A stretch of 64,000 nucleotides of DNA from Croceibacterium xixiisoli. GTDB lineage: Bacteria > Pseudomonadota > Alphaproteobacteria > Sphingomonadales > Sphingomonadaceae. Made by a program: the position numbers and the translations under genes. Under the pieces are notes generated by a model. The model saw only the letters and a list, made by a program, of their open reading frames with translations. It did not search any database and was not told the origin of the DNA. The stretch's first letter is position 1. Each line of letters starts with the position of its first letter. Shown one piece after another: positions 43,259-50,968 of the stretch. The stretch covers positions 1,426,001 through 1,490,000 of the forward strand of contig NZ_WTYJ01000001.1 of NCBI RefSeq assembly GCF_009827305.1. The letters run 5' to 3'.

Positions 43259-45277
43259 TTATCTCAATTTTCTGTTTCTCCATTCTTGTAAAATTCTTCT
43301 TTTTTCTTCGTCTTTAAGGGTTGGGTCCATGTTGAACGTTTCTGGAATAACCCACGGTCCCGATGCCTTAGCCAAACTTGGACGCCCCAGAGACCATAAG
43401 CGCTCTGCCGATGTGTGCGATATCCCTTCTCGTTGCGAAGCATCTAGGAATATTCTATAATATATTATTTCATCCAATCTCTGAAGATTTTCTATAATAT
43501 AGTTTTTAGTTTCCGTGGGGAGTTGTTCAAACCAGTCATCTCTATGGTTCCGTAATATTCGATTAACATTCCCGGAGCCATGGTTAAAGTCTGCCCACAT
43601 TTTTGCAAGATCGCCATTGTGCCTATTTCGGAATGCCAAAAGCAGTTCGGATCCGACCCTATTCATCTCTGAAGGATTGTTGATCTGGTTGGTAGGGGTG
43701 GCCCCATATCCAGGATTTCTTGCGGTTTCAGGTAAAACTTGCATGGCGAAGCGAGCGCCGCTTCGTTCATTTATGTTTCGATTGCCATTTTCCTTGTAAT
43801 CTCGATTCTCACTTTCTGTATGACGAGTTGCGAGTATTAGATCTTGATCTGTCGGTATAATTATTGAACTGTTTCTGTAATCTGTTTGGGAAATTCTCAT
43901 TAATATCGAGCTAATAGTTCTTGATTCATTTTCGGAAATCGAATCTTGCTGAGCTACGGGGATTTTGAAAGGGTCAGGCAGAGCTTGGGTTCGGTTCATT
44001 TCCTCGTTGGATTGTTGTAGTCGATTGGTGTTTTGATTAAGGTAACTATATAAACCATGGCCGGTGAGATATGATTTAAAGTTTGCATCTAATATTGTGC
44101 CAGATTTTGGAGTTTTTTTGTTTGTTGGATGGATTGGGTTCTCTTCCATCCGCGCTCGGTTTTCGTCACGAAGCTGATCCAACGCAGCGAGGGCCGGTGG
44201 CGAGAGTTGGGCGCGGATACTCTCCGGCACCTCGCCATCCTGTACATAGAGCGCACGGTCGAAATCGACCTGTTCGGCCCAGCGTTCGAAGGCCTTGCGT
44301 CCGGCCTCATGCTTGTCGCTCAGCGCGGCCTGCGCGACGCTGTGGTGCTTGCGGGCCTGGGCCAGGGCGTTCTGCCGCTGGGCTTCGCTCAGATCGGGGC
44401 GGGCCTTGATGTGGCGGATCGTGCCGGCCAGATCGAAAGCGGTGTCGGTATCGCCAGCTTCGATGGCGCCGGCAGCGATCGCCTCATCCACCACACGGGC
44501 ACTTTCCGCCAGTTCGCGCGGGCCGCGCAGGGTCGCTTCGGTCAGGGCGATATCGCGTGCGGCCATCTCGTCGCGGTTGGCCTCGAAATAGGCGCCGGCC
44601 AGATCGATATCGCCACCATCGTCCAGCACCGCACGCACCATGCGCGTGTGCATGTCCGACAGGGTCCGGGCGTTCTCCTCGCCAAAGCGGGCCTCGTCCC
44701 ATTCCTCGGCTTCGGCCAGCCGGGCATTGGCCTCGATCACCTGGCGCCGGGCCTGCGCCATGGCGGCGGGATCGGCATGGGCGGCAAGGGCGCCTTCGAT
44801 GGCCAGATCACGTTCGCCCCGGGCGGCTTCCCCGCCCATCTGCCGCAGGCCCCGGCGCGAATGGGCGGCGACCAGATCCAGCGCCTGCGCCAGCGGCCCG
44901 GCGCTGAGATTTTCGAGCATGGTTCGCATGCGCGGATTACTGGCCTGATCGAGCGCGGCGCTTTCCAGCGCCAGAATGCGGGCCTTGGCCTCCGCCCCCG
45001 CATCGGCGGCGGCCTTGCCGCTCAGCCCGGCGAAGTCGCGCGTCAGGCTGCCGATGTCTCGCTGCAGCCCCAGCGCCAGATCGCGGGCATAGGCATCGTC
45101 ACGGCGCAGTTCCTCATCCTGACGGGCGCCATGATCCTGCAGCGCCTGCGCCAGCCGGGGCAGGCCGGCGGCGATCCCGCCAGCGATGCCGAAACTGTTG
45201 TCGGTGGGTCGCAGACGGGCGGGGGTGGTTTCGACCGGACCGGCCTGATGCGGTTGATATTGCGGAACGCGCGGCAT
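43259..45277 (-). CDS. Phage-type protein with C-terminal lytic transglycosylase domain, chimeric base composition
   Basis: 672 residues. Residues 1-380 are a GC-rich, Ala/Arg/Glu-rich helical region resembling phage internal virion or tail-associated proteins of alphaproteobacterial prophages. Residues from about 381 are encoded by AT-rich DNA and contain an SLT-type lytic transglycosylase: probable catalytic E488 in TRHTESENR, then SGARFAMQVLPETARNPGYG (507-526) and WADFNHGSGNVNR (561-573). 18 of 60 bases are G+C at 43861-43920 against 40 of 60 at 44881-44940. No other phage gene is adjacent. It could be a phage remnant with a replaced 3' end, or an effector with a swappable toxic tip. No signal peptide. 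Confidence 0.75.
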   Translation of the reverse strand: MPRVPQYQPHQAGPVETTPARLRPTDNSFGIAGGIAAGLPRLAQALQDHGARQDEELRRDDAYARDLALGLQRDIGSLTRDFAGLSGKAAADAGAEAKARILALESAALDQASNPRMRTMLENLSAGPLAQALDLVAAHSRRGLRQMGGEAARGERDLAIEGALAAHADPAAMAQARRQVIEANARLAEAEEWDEARFGEENARTLSDMHTRMVRAVLDDGGDIDLAGAYFEANRDEMAARDIALTEATLRGPRELAESARVVDEAIAAGAIEAGDTDTAFDLAGTIRHIKARPDLSEAQRQNALAQARKHHSVAQAALSDKHEAGRKAFERWAEQVDFDRALYVQDGEVPESIRAQLSPPALAALDQLRDENRARMEENPIHPTNKKTPKSGTILDANFKSYLTGHGLYSYLNQNTNRLQQSNEEMNRTQALPDPFKIPVAQQDSISENESRTISSILMRISQTDYRNSSIIIPTDQDLILATRHTESENRDYKENGNRNINERSGARFAMQVLPETARNPGYGATPTNQINNPSEMNRVGSELLLAFRNRHNGDLAKMWADFNHGSGNVNRILRNHRDDWFEQLPTETKNYIIENLQRLDEIIYYRIFLDASQREGISHTSAERLWSLGRPSLAKASGPWVIPETFNMDPTLKDEEKRRILQEWRNRKLR

Positions 45278-45703
45278 GGAGGGGCATCCTCTTCCAGAGA
45301 AGGGCGGCCCGATGCGCGTGCCGCCATGCGGCTGTGGTGGAGGGTTTTGCCGCGGGTTGAATCGCGGGGGGGGGCTGTCAGGGTTCTATCCGGATTGTTC
45401 TGTCAGGCGTGTAGCTGGGTCAGGCCTGGTCGCAGCGCGGTGGGTCGGACCTGCCCTTGCCATTCTCCGACAACCGGCGTTCCAATATTCCAAATCCCGT
45501 CATGCCGGACTTGATCCGGCATCCATCCTTCGCCCCGCATGGAGGTTGCAATCCCAGGTGTGGCAGGGGCACGCAGGAACGCCTCCCCAGCGAGCCCCCG
45601 CCAGACCCGAGGCGGTGGCTGCATGGATGCCGGATCAAGTCCGGCATGACGAGGAGTGAAATCGTTGCCGTTCTTCGAGGGGGCGGGTGTAAGCGGAAAG
45701 GGC
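45278..45703. other. Gap of 426 bases with a REP pair and a G9 tract
   Basis: No gene seen. It holds the upstream region of the phage-type gene, a run of nine G at 45366-45374 that lies about 90 bases before that gene's start, and the inverted repeat pair at 45498-45651. Confidence 0.7.
45498..45651. repeat. Inverted pair of 28-bp REP-like palindromic repeats
   Basis: Unit CGTCATGCCGGACTTGATCC and the following GGCATCCA at 45498-45525, and its exact reverse complement at 45624-45651; each unit is itself a hairpin around CCGGA...TCCGG. The pair with its 98-base centre is the layout of a REP doublet (BIME), an extragenic repeat common in sphingomonads. It lies between the phage-type gene and ubiB, both on the minus strand. 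Confidence 0.85.
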
Positions 45704-47227
45704 TTACCCCCAGATCACCGCGCCTGCGATGATCATGCATCCGATCAGCACCGCACCGGACATCTTCAGACTGGCTGCCCTGATCGCGGCGGTCGTGTCC
45801 GCAGCAGGTGCCGGCTCCTGTTCCAGGCGGCGCACGGCGGCGCGGATCAGGCGGGGGGCGTCGTCGCCCACGCGGCCCAGTTCCCAGGCCAGCGATTGCA
45901 GCAGCGGTTGCCAATACGCCGGGTCGAGCCGGGCGGCAATCAGGCGGCGGCTGGATCGGCGCATGGCTTCGGACAGGTCGAAACCGGGCACGATGCCGTT
46001 CATCACGCCGTCGACTGTGATGAGCGCCTTGAACACCAGCAGCAGATCGGGCGGCATGGTCATGCCTTCTTCCCGCATCAGCTGCATGAAATCCGCCACC
46101 ATCGCACTCAGCACCAGGGTGCCCTGGCCATGGCGGGCGATCAAACGGTCGGCGGAGGCCTGCACCTGCGCCTTGGGCACGCCGCTGCCGGCCGACCATT
46201 GCATCAACGTATCGGTCAGCAGGGCGGGATCGCGCCGGGTCAGCGACTGGATGAAGGCGATGAATTCTTCCTGCCGACGCGGCGAGACATGGCCGATCAT
46301 CCCCAGATCCAGCAGCGCCACGCCATTGCCGGGCAGACACAACAGATTGCCGGGGTGCGGATCGGCGTGGAACCGGCCGTTGATCAGCACCATTTCCAGC
46401 ATGGCATCGGCGCTGACTGCGGCGATTTCTGCCGGATCGATGCCGGCGGCGTGCAGGACAGCGGGGTCACGCGGGGGGATGCCGGCGATGAATCCCATCA
46501 CCAGCAGGGTTTCCGAACTCAGCGCCCAATGGATTTCCGGCACGACCACGCGCGGTTGCAGGGCGAAATCATCGCGGAGCCGGTCCGCGTTGCGGCCTTC
46601 GCCGGTGAAATCCAGTTCTTCCAGCACGGCGCTGGCCAATTGCCGCAGCAGCGCCTGCGGGGCAAAGCGGCGCGCCTCCGCACTGGCGCGCTCAATCAGG
46701 CCGGCCAGCTGCGCGATCAGCCGCAGATCCGCCTCCATCTGCGGGCGGATGCCGGGGCGGCGGATTTTCAGCACCACATCCTGCCCGCCATGCAGCGTGG
46801 CGCGATGGACCTGGGCCATCGATGCGGCGGCCAGCGGCTGCGGATCGAAATGGGCAAAGGCATCCTCTACGCTTTGCCCCAGCGCCTGTTCCACCTGCGG
46901 GCGCAGCATGTCGAAGGGAAGGGTGGGGGCGCTGCTCTGCAGATGTTCGAGTTCGGCAATCCATTCGGGCGGCAGGAGATCGCTGCGCGTGGCCAGGATC
47001 TGGCCCAGTTTTACAAAGGTCGGGCCCAGTTCCTCCAGCGCCAGCCGCGTGCGGTGGGGCAGGCTGCGGGGATCGTCATCCTGATCATCGGCACGCGGTT
47101 GCAGCCCGACGCGCGCCAGCAGCAGGCCCAGGCCGAACCGGGTGGCGATGGCCAGGATTTCCCGGAAACGGGCCTGATCCCGCTTTGCAATCACCAGCCT
47201 GTCGATCATCATTCCCGCCGCAACCAT
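45704..47227 (-). CDS. AarF/UbiB/ABC1 atypical kinase family protein
   Basis: Atypical protein-kinase-like ATPase linked to ubiquinone synthesis or lipid handling. 507 residues: KxGQ motif in PTFVKLGQILATR, the Ala-rich loop AAASMAQVHRA, VVLKIRRPG with the ATP lysine, HADPHPGN catalytic loop, LLDLGMIG metal loop, and a C-terminal hydrophobic segment (about 487-505). The ubiquinone ring genes are not near; canonical UbiB (with ubiE) may be elsewhere, so no symbol is given. Start ATG at 47227; an ATG at 47212 is also possible. Divergent from nasT. Confidence 0.9.
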   Translation of the reverse strand: MVAAGMMIDRLVIAKRDQARFREILAIATRFGLGLLLARVGLQPRADDQDDDPRSLPHRTRLALEELGPTFVKLGQILATRSDLLPPEWIAELEHLQSSAPTLPFDMLRPQVEQALGQSVEDAFAHFDPQPLAAASMAQVHRATLHGGQDVVLKIRRPGIRPQMEADLRLIAQLAGLIERASAEARRFAPQALLRQLASAVLEELDFTGEGRNADRLRDDFALQPRVVVPEIHWALSSETLLVMGFIAGIPPRDPAVLHAAGIDPAEIAAVSADAMLEMVLINGRFHADPHPGNLLCLPGNGVALLDLGMIGHVSPRRQEEFIAFIQSLTRRDPALLTDTLMQWSAGSGVPKAQVQASADRLIARHGQGTLVLSAMVADFMQLMREEGMTMPPDLLLVFKALITVDGVMNGIVPGFDLSEAMRRSSRRLIAARLDPAYWQPLLQSLAWELGRVGDDAPRLIRAAVRRLEQEPAPAADTTAAIRAASLKMSGAVLIGCMIIAGAVIWG

Positions 47228-47324
47228 GCCTGATGGTCATGCAACGCGCCTGCCGGCCTTTGGGATCCAATTGACCTTTGGCCGTATCGGCGGCACCTGT
47301 GCTGCACTTGCGAAGAGGTTGGGT

Positions 47325-47906
47325 TTGCGAATCGTCGTCCTGGATGACAGCCGCGCACGGGCGACGGTTTTGGAAGAAGGGCTGCGCGATGCCGGCTATG
47401 ACGACATCCATGTCGTCGTGCCGACTGGTCCCTTCGTGGCGCAGCTGGAACGCATGGGCCCCGATGTGGTGTTGATGGATCTGGGCAATCCCAGCCGCGA
47501 CACGCTGGAAGAAATGCTGACCGTCAGCCGCGCTCTGGCCAAGCCGATCGCGATGTTCGTCGACCAGTCGGATGACAGCATGATCGGTGCGGCGATCGAT
47601 GCGGGGGTTTCCGCCTATGTCGTGGACGGGTTGCGGCGCGAACGGGTGAAGCCGATCATCGAGCTGGCCATCCGTCGGTTCAACGCCTTTTCCCGGATGC
47701 AGGCGGAACGCGACGAGGCCGTGCTGCAGCTGGCCGAGCGCAAGCTGATCGATCGGGCCAAGGCGATCTTGATGAACCAGCGCGGCCTGTCCGAACAGGA
47801 TGCCTATGCCCTGATGCGATCGGGCGCGATGAACCAGGGCAAGAAGATCGTCGAGATCGCGCAGGCGCTGATAACGGCCAGCGAATTGCTGGGAGGGGGA
47901 TCATGA
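47325..47906 (+). CDS. nasT: ANTAR-domain antitermination response regulator NasT
   Basis: RNA-binding regulator of nitrate assimilation. 193 residues: a receiver-like domain starting RIVVLDDSRAR with D52 at the phosphoacceptor place, and a C-terminal ANTAR domain (about 129-190) with LIDRAKAILMNQRGLSEQDAY and the final IAQALITASELL. A TTG at 47325 is taken as start because it yields the NasT N-terminus and has AAGAGG upstream; the open frame from 47226 overlaps ubiB. Its stop overlaps the nasS start (ATGA). The target is most likely the leader at 50814-50946. Confidence 0.93.
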   Translation: MRIVVLDDSRARATVLEEGLRDAGYDDIHVVVPTGPFVAQLERMGPDVVLMDLGNPSRDTLEEMLTVSRALAKPIAMFVDQSDDSMIGAAIDAGVSAYVVDGLRRERVKPIIELAIRRFNAFSRMQAERDEAVLQLAERKLIDRAKAILMNQRGLSEQDAYALMRSGAMNQGKKIVEIAQALITASELLGGGS

Positions 47907-49111
47907 CCACCACGCTGCGTATCGCCTTCCTCCAGCTGACCGATGCCGCGGTGCTGGTGGCCGCGCAGGAACGCGGCTTTGCCGAGGCAGAGGGCATCAC
48001 GCTCGATCTGGTGCGGACCACCAATTGGGCAACGCTGCGCGATCAGCTGGTCTATGGCCAGGTGCAGGCCGCGCATATGCTGGCGCCGCTGGCGGTGGCG
48101 GTGACGCTGGGGCTGAACCAGGGGCAGGCAAACCTCGCCACCCCCTACAAGCTGAGCGTCAATGGCAATATGCTGGTGATGGCCAGCGCCTTTGCCGAGG
48201 CGATGGACCCGGATGTGACCCGGCGGCTGGCCGATCCGCTGGGGGCGGCGCATGATTTTGCCGGGGCCATCGGGCTGTGGCGGCGCAAGCCGGTGATCGG
48301 CATCGTGCACCGTTTTTCCAGCCATGCGCTGATGCTGCGTTACTGGCTGGCCAGCGCCGGGGTCGATCCGGATCGCGATGTCGATCTGCGGGTGCTGCCG
48401 CCCTCGCTGACGCTGGAGAAACTGCGGGCGGGCGAGGTGGACGGTTTCATCGCCGGCGAGCCCTGGGGAAGCGCGGCCGTCGATGCCGGGCTGGCCGAAG
48501 CGGTCGCGGTGGGGGAACGCATCTGGCAGCGCGGCGTGGAAAAGGTGCTGACTTTCCGCGAAGACTGGATGGATGCGCATCCCGATATCGTCGATGCCTT
48601 CCTGCGCGCGACGGCCCGCGCGGCGGCCTGGTGCGACGATCCGGCCAATCATGAGGAACTGGCCCGGCTGCTCTCTGTGCAGCAATATGTCGGCCATCCG
48701 CCCGAACGCATCCGCCGGGCCCTGTCGGGCCAGATCATCGCGCGGGCCGGGCTGGCGCCGATCGACAACCCCGATTTCATGCTGTTCGCGCGCGAAGCGA
48801 CCGCCTTCCCGTGGCGGAGCCAGGCGCTGTGGATCTACACCCAGCTCGTGCGCTGGGGGATGATCACCCATACGCCGGACAATGCCGCGCGGGCGGGCGG
48901 GGTGTTCCGCCCCGATGTGTTCCGCCGCGCGCTGCAGGGCAGTGACGTGCCGATGCCGGGGGCGAGCATGAAGCTGGAAGGCGCGCTGGCTGCGCCGCTG
49001 CCGGTCGGTTCGCGCCAGGGCGGGCTGACGCTGGGACCGGACCGGTTTTTCGATGGGCAGGTGTTCGATCCTGACCGGATGGAGGAGTTCCTGGCGGGGT
49101 TGCGCCGCTAG
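47903..49111 (+). CDS. nasS: Nitrate sensor NasS (NrtA-like, cytoplasmic)
   Basis: 402 residues of the NrtA/CmpA periplasmic-binding fold, but without a signal peptide, so it is the cytoplasmic nitrate/nitrite sensor that sequesters NasT until nitrate binds. NWATLRDQLVYGQVQAAHML and VDGFIAGEPWGSAAVD are typical. Overlaps nasT by four bases. No ABC permease or ATPase follows, which supports a sensor rather than a transport role. Confidence 0.9.
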   Translation: MTTTLRIAFLQLTDAAVLVAAQERGFAEAEGITLDLVRTTNWATLRDQLVYGQVQAAHMLAPLAVAVTLGLNQGQANLATPYKLSVNGNMLVMASAFAEAMDPDVTRRLADPLGAAHDFAGAIGLWRRKPVIGIVHRFSSHALMLRYWLASAGVDPDRDVDLRVLPPSLTLEKLRAGEVDGFIAGEPWGSAAVDAGLAEAVAVGERIWQRGVEKVLTFREDWMDAHPDIVDAFLRATARAAAWCDDPANHEELARLLSVQQYVGHPPERIRRALSGQIIARAGLAPIDNPDFMLFAREATAFPWRSQALWIYTQLVRWGMITHTPDNAARAGGVFRPDVFRRALQGSDVPMPGASMKLEGALAAPLPVGSRQGGLTLGPDRFFDGQVFDPDRMEEFLAGLRR

Positions 49112-49150
49112 GCTGCGATCCTCTGTCGGCCGCCACCCCGGAGAGCCGTA

Positions 49151-49633
49151 TCACGACGCGGGCAGCGGTATCCGTACCGGCAAATCCCCCTGCATCGGCG
49201 CCGGCTGATCGAATGGAATGCCGAACAATTGATGCGTGAGCATCAGCAGAGCGATCGTGGCCGGGGCCAAGGCCAGCGTCATCTTGCGCTCCAGTTCCTC
49301 AAGGCTGGCATCGGGTGAGACGGTCCGCAGCCGGTCCATGATGGCAGAGGCGGTGATCGCCACCCCGCATTGGTCCAGCGCATTCTGCAGCTGCGCATAT
49401 CCGGCATCGGCCTTCCCGCGCTCTGCCGCAGTGATGGTCAGGCCGCGCAAGCGATGTGCCGCGCATTGCGACACGCCCATGGCCATCTGATCCGCCCCGA
49501 TCGCCATCACATCTTCAATGTCCGCCGCCATCTGCGCCATCTCAGCCTCGGCGGGCTGCGCGGCCAGCGGCGCGGCGATTGCCAGCGCGCCGCCTGCCGC
49601 CACCATGGCCCATACACTGTTCCTGAAACCCAT
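49151..49633 (-). CDS. Small exported protein of unknown function (160 aa)
   Basis: Signal peptide to about residue 25 (PLAAQ), then a Met/Ala-rich helical mature part with two cysteines (in SQCAAHR and DQCGVA) about 32 residues apart that may form a disulfide. Not recognised. It lies between nasS and nirB, on the opposite strand, where a nitrate transporter is often found. Confidence 0.65.
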   Translation of the reverse strand: MGFRNSVWAMVAAGGALAIAAPLAAQPAEAEMAQMAADIEDVMAIGADQMAMGVSQCAAHRLRGLTITAAERGKADAGYAQLQNALDQCGVAITASAIMDRLRTVSPDASLEELERKMTLALAPATIALLMLTHQLFGIPFDQPAPMQGDLPVRIPLPAS

Positions 49634-49754
49634 CTTGCCCCCACTGCCCGCAACCGTGCGGCATTCTGCTGTGGTCAGCTATGGGGAGGCAAGCGGCAGT
49701 TTTGCTTGAGCGGGATCAAACTGTGTCGATTTCAGCTATCAGCCGGCTCCGTAC

Positions 49755-50117
49755 TCACTCGGCGCAAACACCCTCATCCACCAATTGCTGGCGGAACCGC
49801 CGGCCTTGCTCGCGGATCCAGGCATCGGCGCTGGCGCGGCCATCGCTACGGAACCGGCGGCCATATTCGGTTTCCAGCGCCCGACGCTCTCCGGCGGGCA
49901 GGGCATCGGCCGAACAGCCGCTCGCGTCGCGCTGCTGCCGGCGGGGCGGATCGCCCATCCGCATGCGGTTCTGATGATCCTGCACCCTCACCGATTGCTG
50001 ATGCTGCAGATGGCGATCCAGCACATTCATATCCTGGGCCACGGCGGGGCCCGGGATCAGCATAAGCCCGGTGGCCAGCGCGCTGCCGGTCATGGCGATT
50101 TTCAGGCGATCAATCAC
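49755..50117 (-). CDS. Small exported protein of unknown function (120 aa)
   Basis: From the GTG at 50117 with AGGAGAG upstream. Signal peptide to about residue 28 (AVAQ), mature part Gln/Arg-rich with HLQHQQSVRVQDHQ, one Cys in ASGCSADAL and one in the final EGVCAE. The frame is open to 50300 without support. Not recognised. Confidence 0.65.
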   Translation of the reverse strand: MIDRLKIAMTGSALATGLMLIPGPAVAQDMNVLDRHLQHQQSVRVQDHQNRMRMGDPPRRQQRDASGCSADALPAGERRALETEYGRRFRSDGRASADAWIREQGRRFRQQLVDEGVCAE

Positions 50118-50288
50118 GGCTCTCTCCTGCCTTGGTATTGGCGACCTGTCACACAACGCCATGCGGGTCCTGTCGCTCCCGTGAACCTGCGCCGACGCAC
50201 GACGGGGGGAGCTTGCGGCGGGCAGACGGCGTGCTCGGCGCCGGCCTCTCGCATTGCCGCTGGCCGAATCCGCTGATACGTCCCCGGC

Positions 50289-50702
50289 ATGATCCGCCAT
50301 ATTTTGCCCACGCTGTCACTCCTGACCCTGTCGCTTGCTTCGCCTGTTCAGGCGCAGGCCGAACTCACCGGCAAAGCCGCGATCGATCACGCGGTGGGCA
50401 ACACCATGGTGACCCGGCTGGTCGATGAAACGGTCGGCGCGCAGGAGGGCAGGCTGCTGCTGCGCCCCGATGGCACGGCAGTATGGGTCAATATCGAGCC
50501 CGGCGCGCAGGCCGTTACCATCCGCTGGCAGGTCGACGATCAGGGGCAATTGTGCATGTCCGGCTTTCCCGCAGATACGGTGGAGGATTCCTGCGCGGGG
50601 ATCAGCATCACGGGAGACAAGGTGGTGATGCATGACGGGGATTCCGATTCAGCAGGCATTCTGGACATTACGCTGGTGCCCGGCAATCCCGGCAATCTGT
50701 GA
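50289..50702 (+). CDS. Small exported protein of unknown function (137 aa)
   Basis: Signal peptide to about residue 23 (VQAQ), then a beta-rich mature domain with two cysteines (QLCMSG and DSCAG) likely to form a disulfide. No catalytic motif recognised. Ends 112 bases before the predicted nirB transcription start. Confidence 0.65.
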   Translation: MIRHILPTLSLLTLSLASPVQAQAELTGKAAIDHAVGNTMVTRLVDETVGAQEGRLLLRPDGTAVWVNIEPGAQAVTIRWQVDDQGQLCMSGFPADTVEDSCAGISITGDKVVMHDGDSDSAGILDITLVPGNPGNL

Positions 50703-50778
50703 GCCGTTACTCGTCAAAGCAGCTGAGCGAGGCGCACGGATTGATGCCATGCGCCAGGCCGAGCGTTTCACAATTCAC

Positions 50779-50807
50779 TTGAGCCCACCTGCGAATCGCC
50801 ATATGCT
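50779..50807 (+). promoter_or_regulatory. Predicted promoter of the nirB operon
   Basis: TTGAGC (50779-50784), 17 bases, TATGCT (50802-50807), each 4 of 6 to the sigma-70 consensus. Transcription would begin near 50814, immediately before the first hexaloop hairpin, which fits an ANTAR-controlled leader. Confidence 0.5.
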
Positions 50808-50816
50808 GCAACGCGA

Positions 50817-50899
50817 AAGGGCAAGGTTGTCCTTCGATATATAGCCGAGCTGATCCACTGGCGGATCGGGTAGGCACTGATGATGGCAAAGCCGCCATC
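50817..50899 (+). promoter_or_regulatory. NasT/ANTAR antiterminator leader: three AxxGxx hexaloop hairpins
   Basis: ANTAR proteins bind paired hairpins with six-base loops having A first and G fourth. Three are visible here: stem AAGGGC/GTCCTT with loop AAGGTT (50817-50834), stem CTGATCC/GGATCGG with loop ACTGGC (50850-50869), and stem GATGGC/GCCATC with loop AAAGCC (50882-50899). The 3' arm of the third is part of the 5' arm of the terminator at 50889, so hairpin three and the terminator exclude each other. The second and third, with a 12-base linker, best match the P1-P2 pair; the first is extra. Confidence 0.8.
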
Positions 50900-50946
50900 C
50901 AGACCGCAGGGTTCAACGCCCTGCAGTCCGGATGGCGGCTTTTTTG
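50889..50946 (+). terminator. Conditional intrinsic terminator before nirB
   Basis: AGCCGCCATCC (50890-50900) pairs perfectly with GGATGGCGGCT (50930-50940); a nested stem GCAGGG/CCCTGC (50906-50911 with 50919-50924) lies inside; a run of T follows. It ends 22 bases before the nirB ATG and would shut the operon off unless NasT stabilises the antiterminator hairpins. Confidence 0.88.
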
Positions 50947-50968
50947 TTTTTCTGGCGGAGACGCGACG

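Noticed and set aside
44129-45514. A 461-codon plus-strand frame opposite the phage-type gene
   Set aside because: It has no ribosome site, is Gly/Leu/Gln-rich shadow in character and stops making sense where the GC content drops.
45498-45651. The 28-bp inverted repeats as ends of an insertion sequence or integron attC
   Set aside because: Only 98 bases lie between them with no reading frame, no target-site duplication is evident, and each unit is itself palindromic, as in REP elements.
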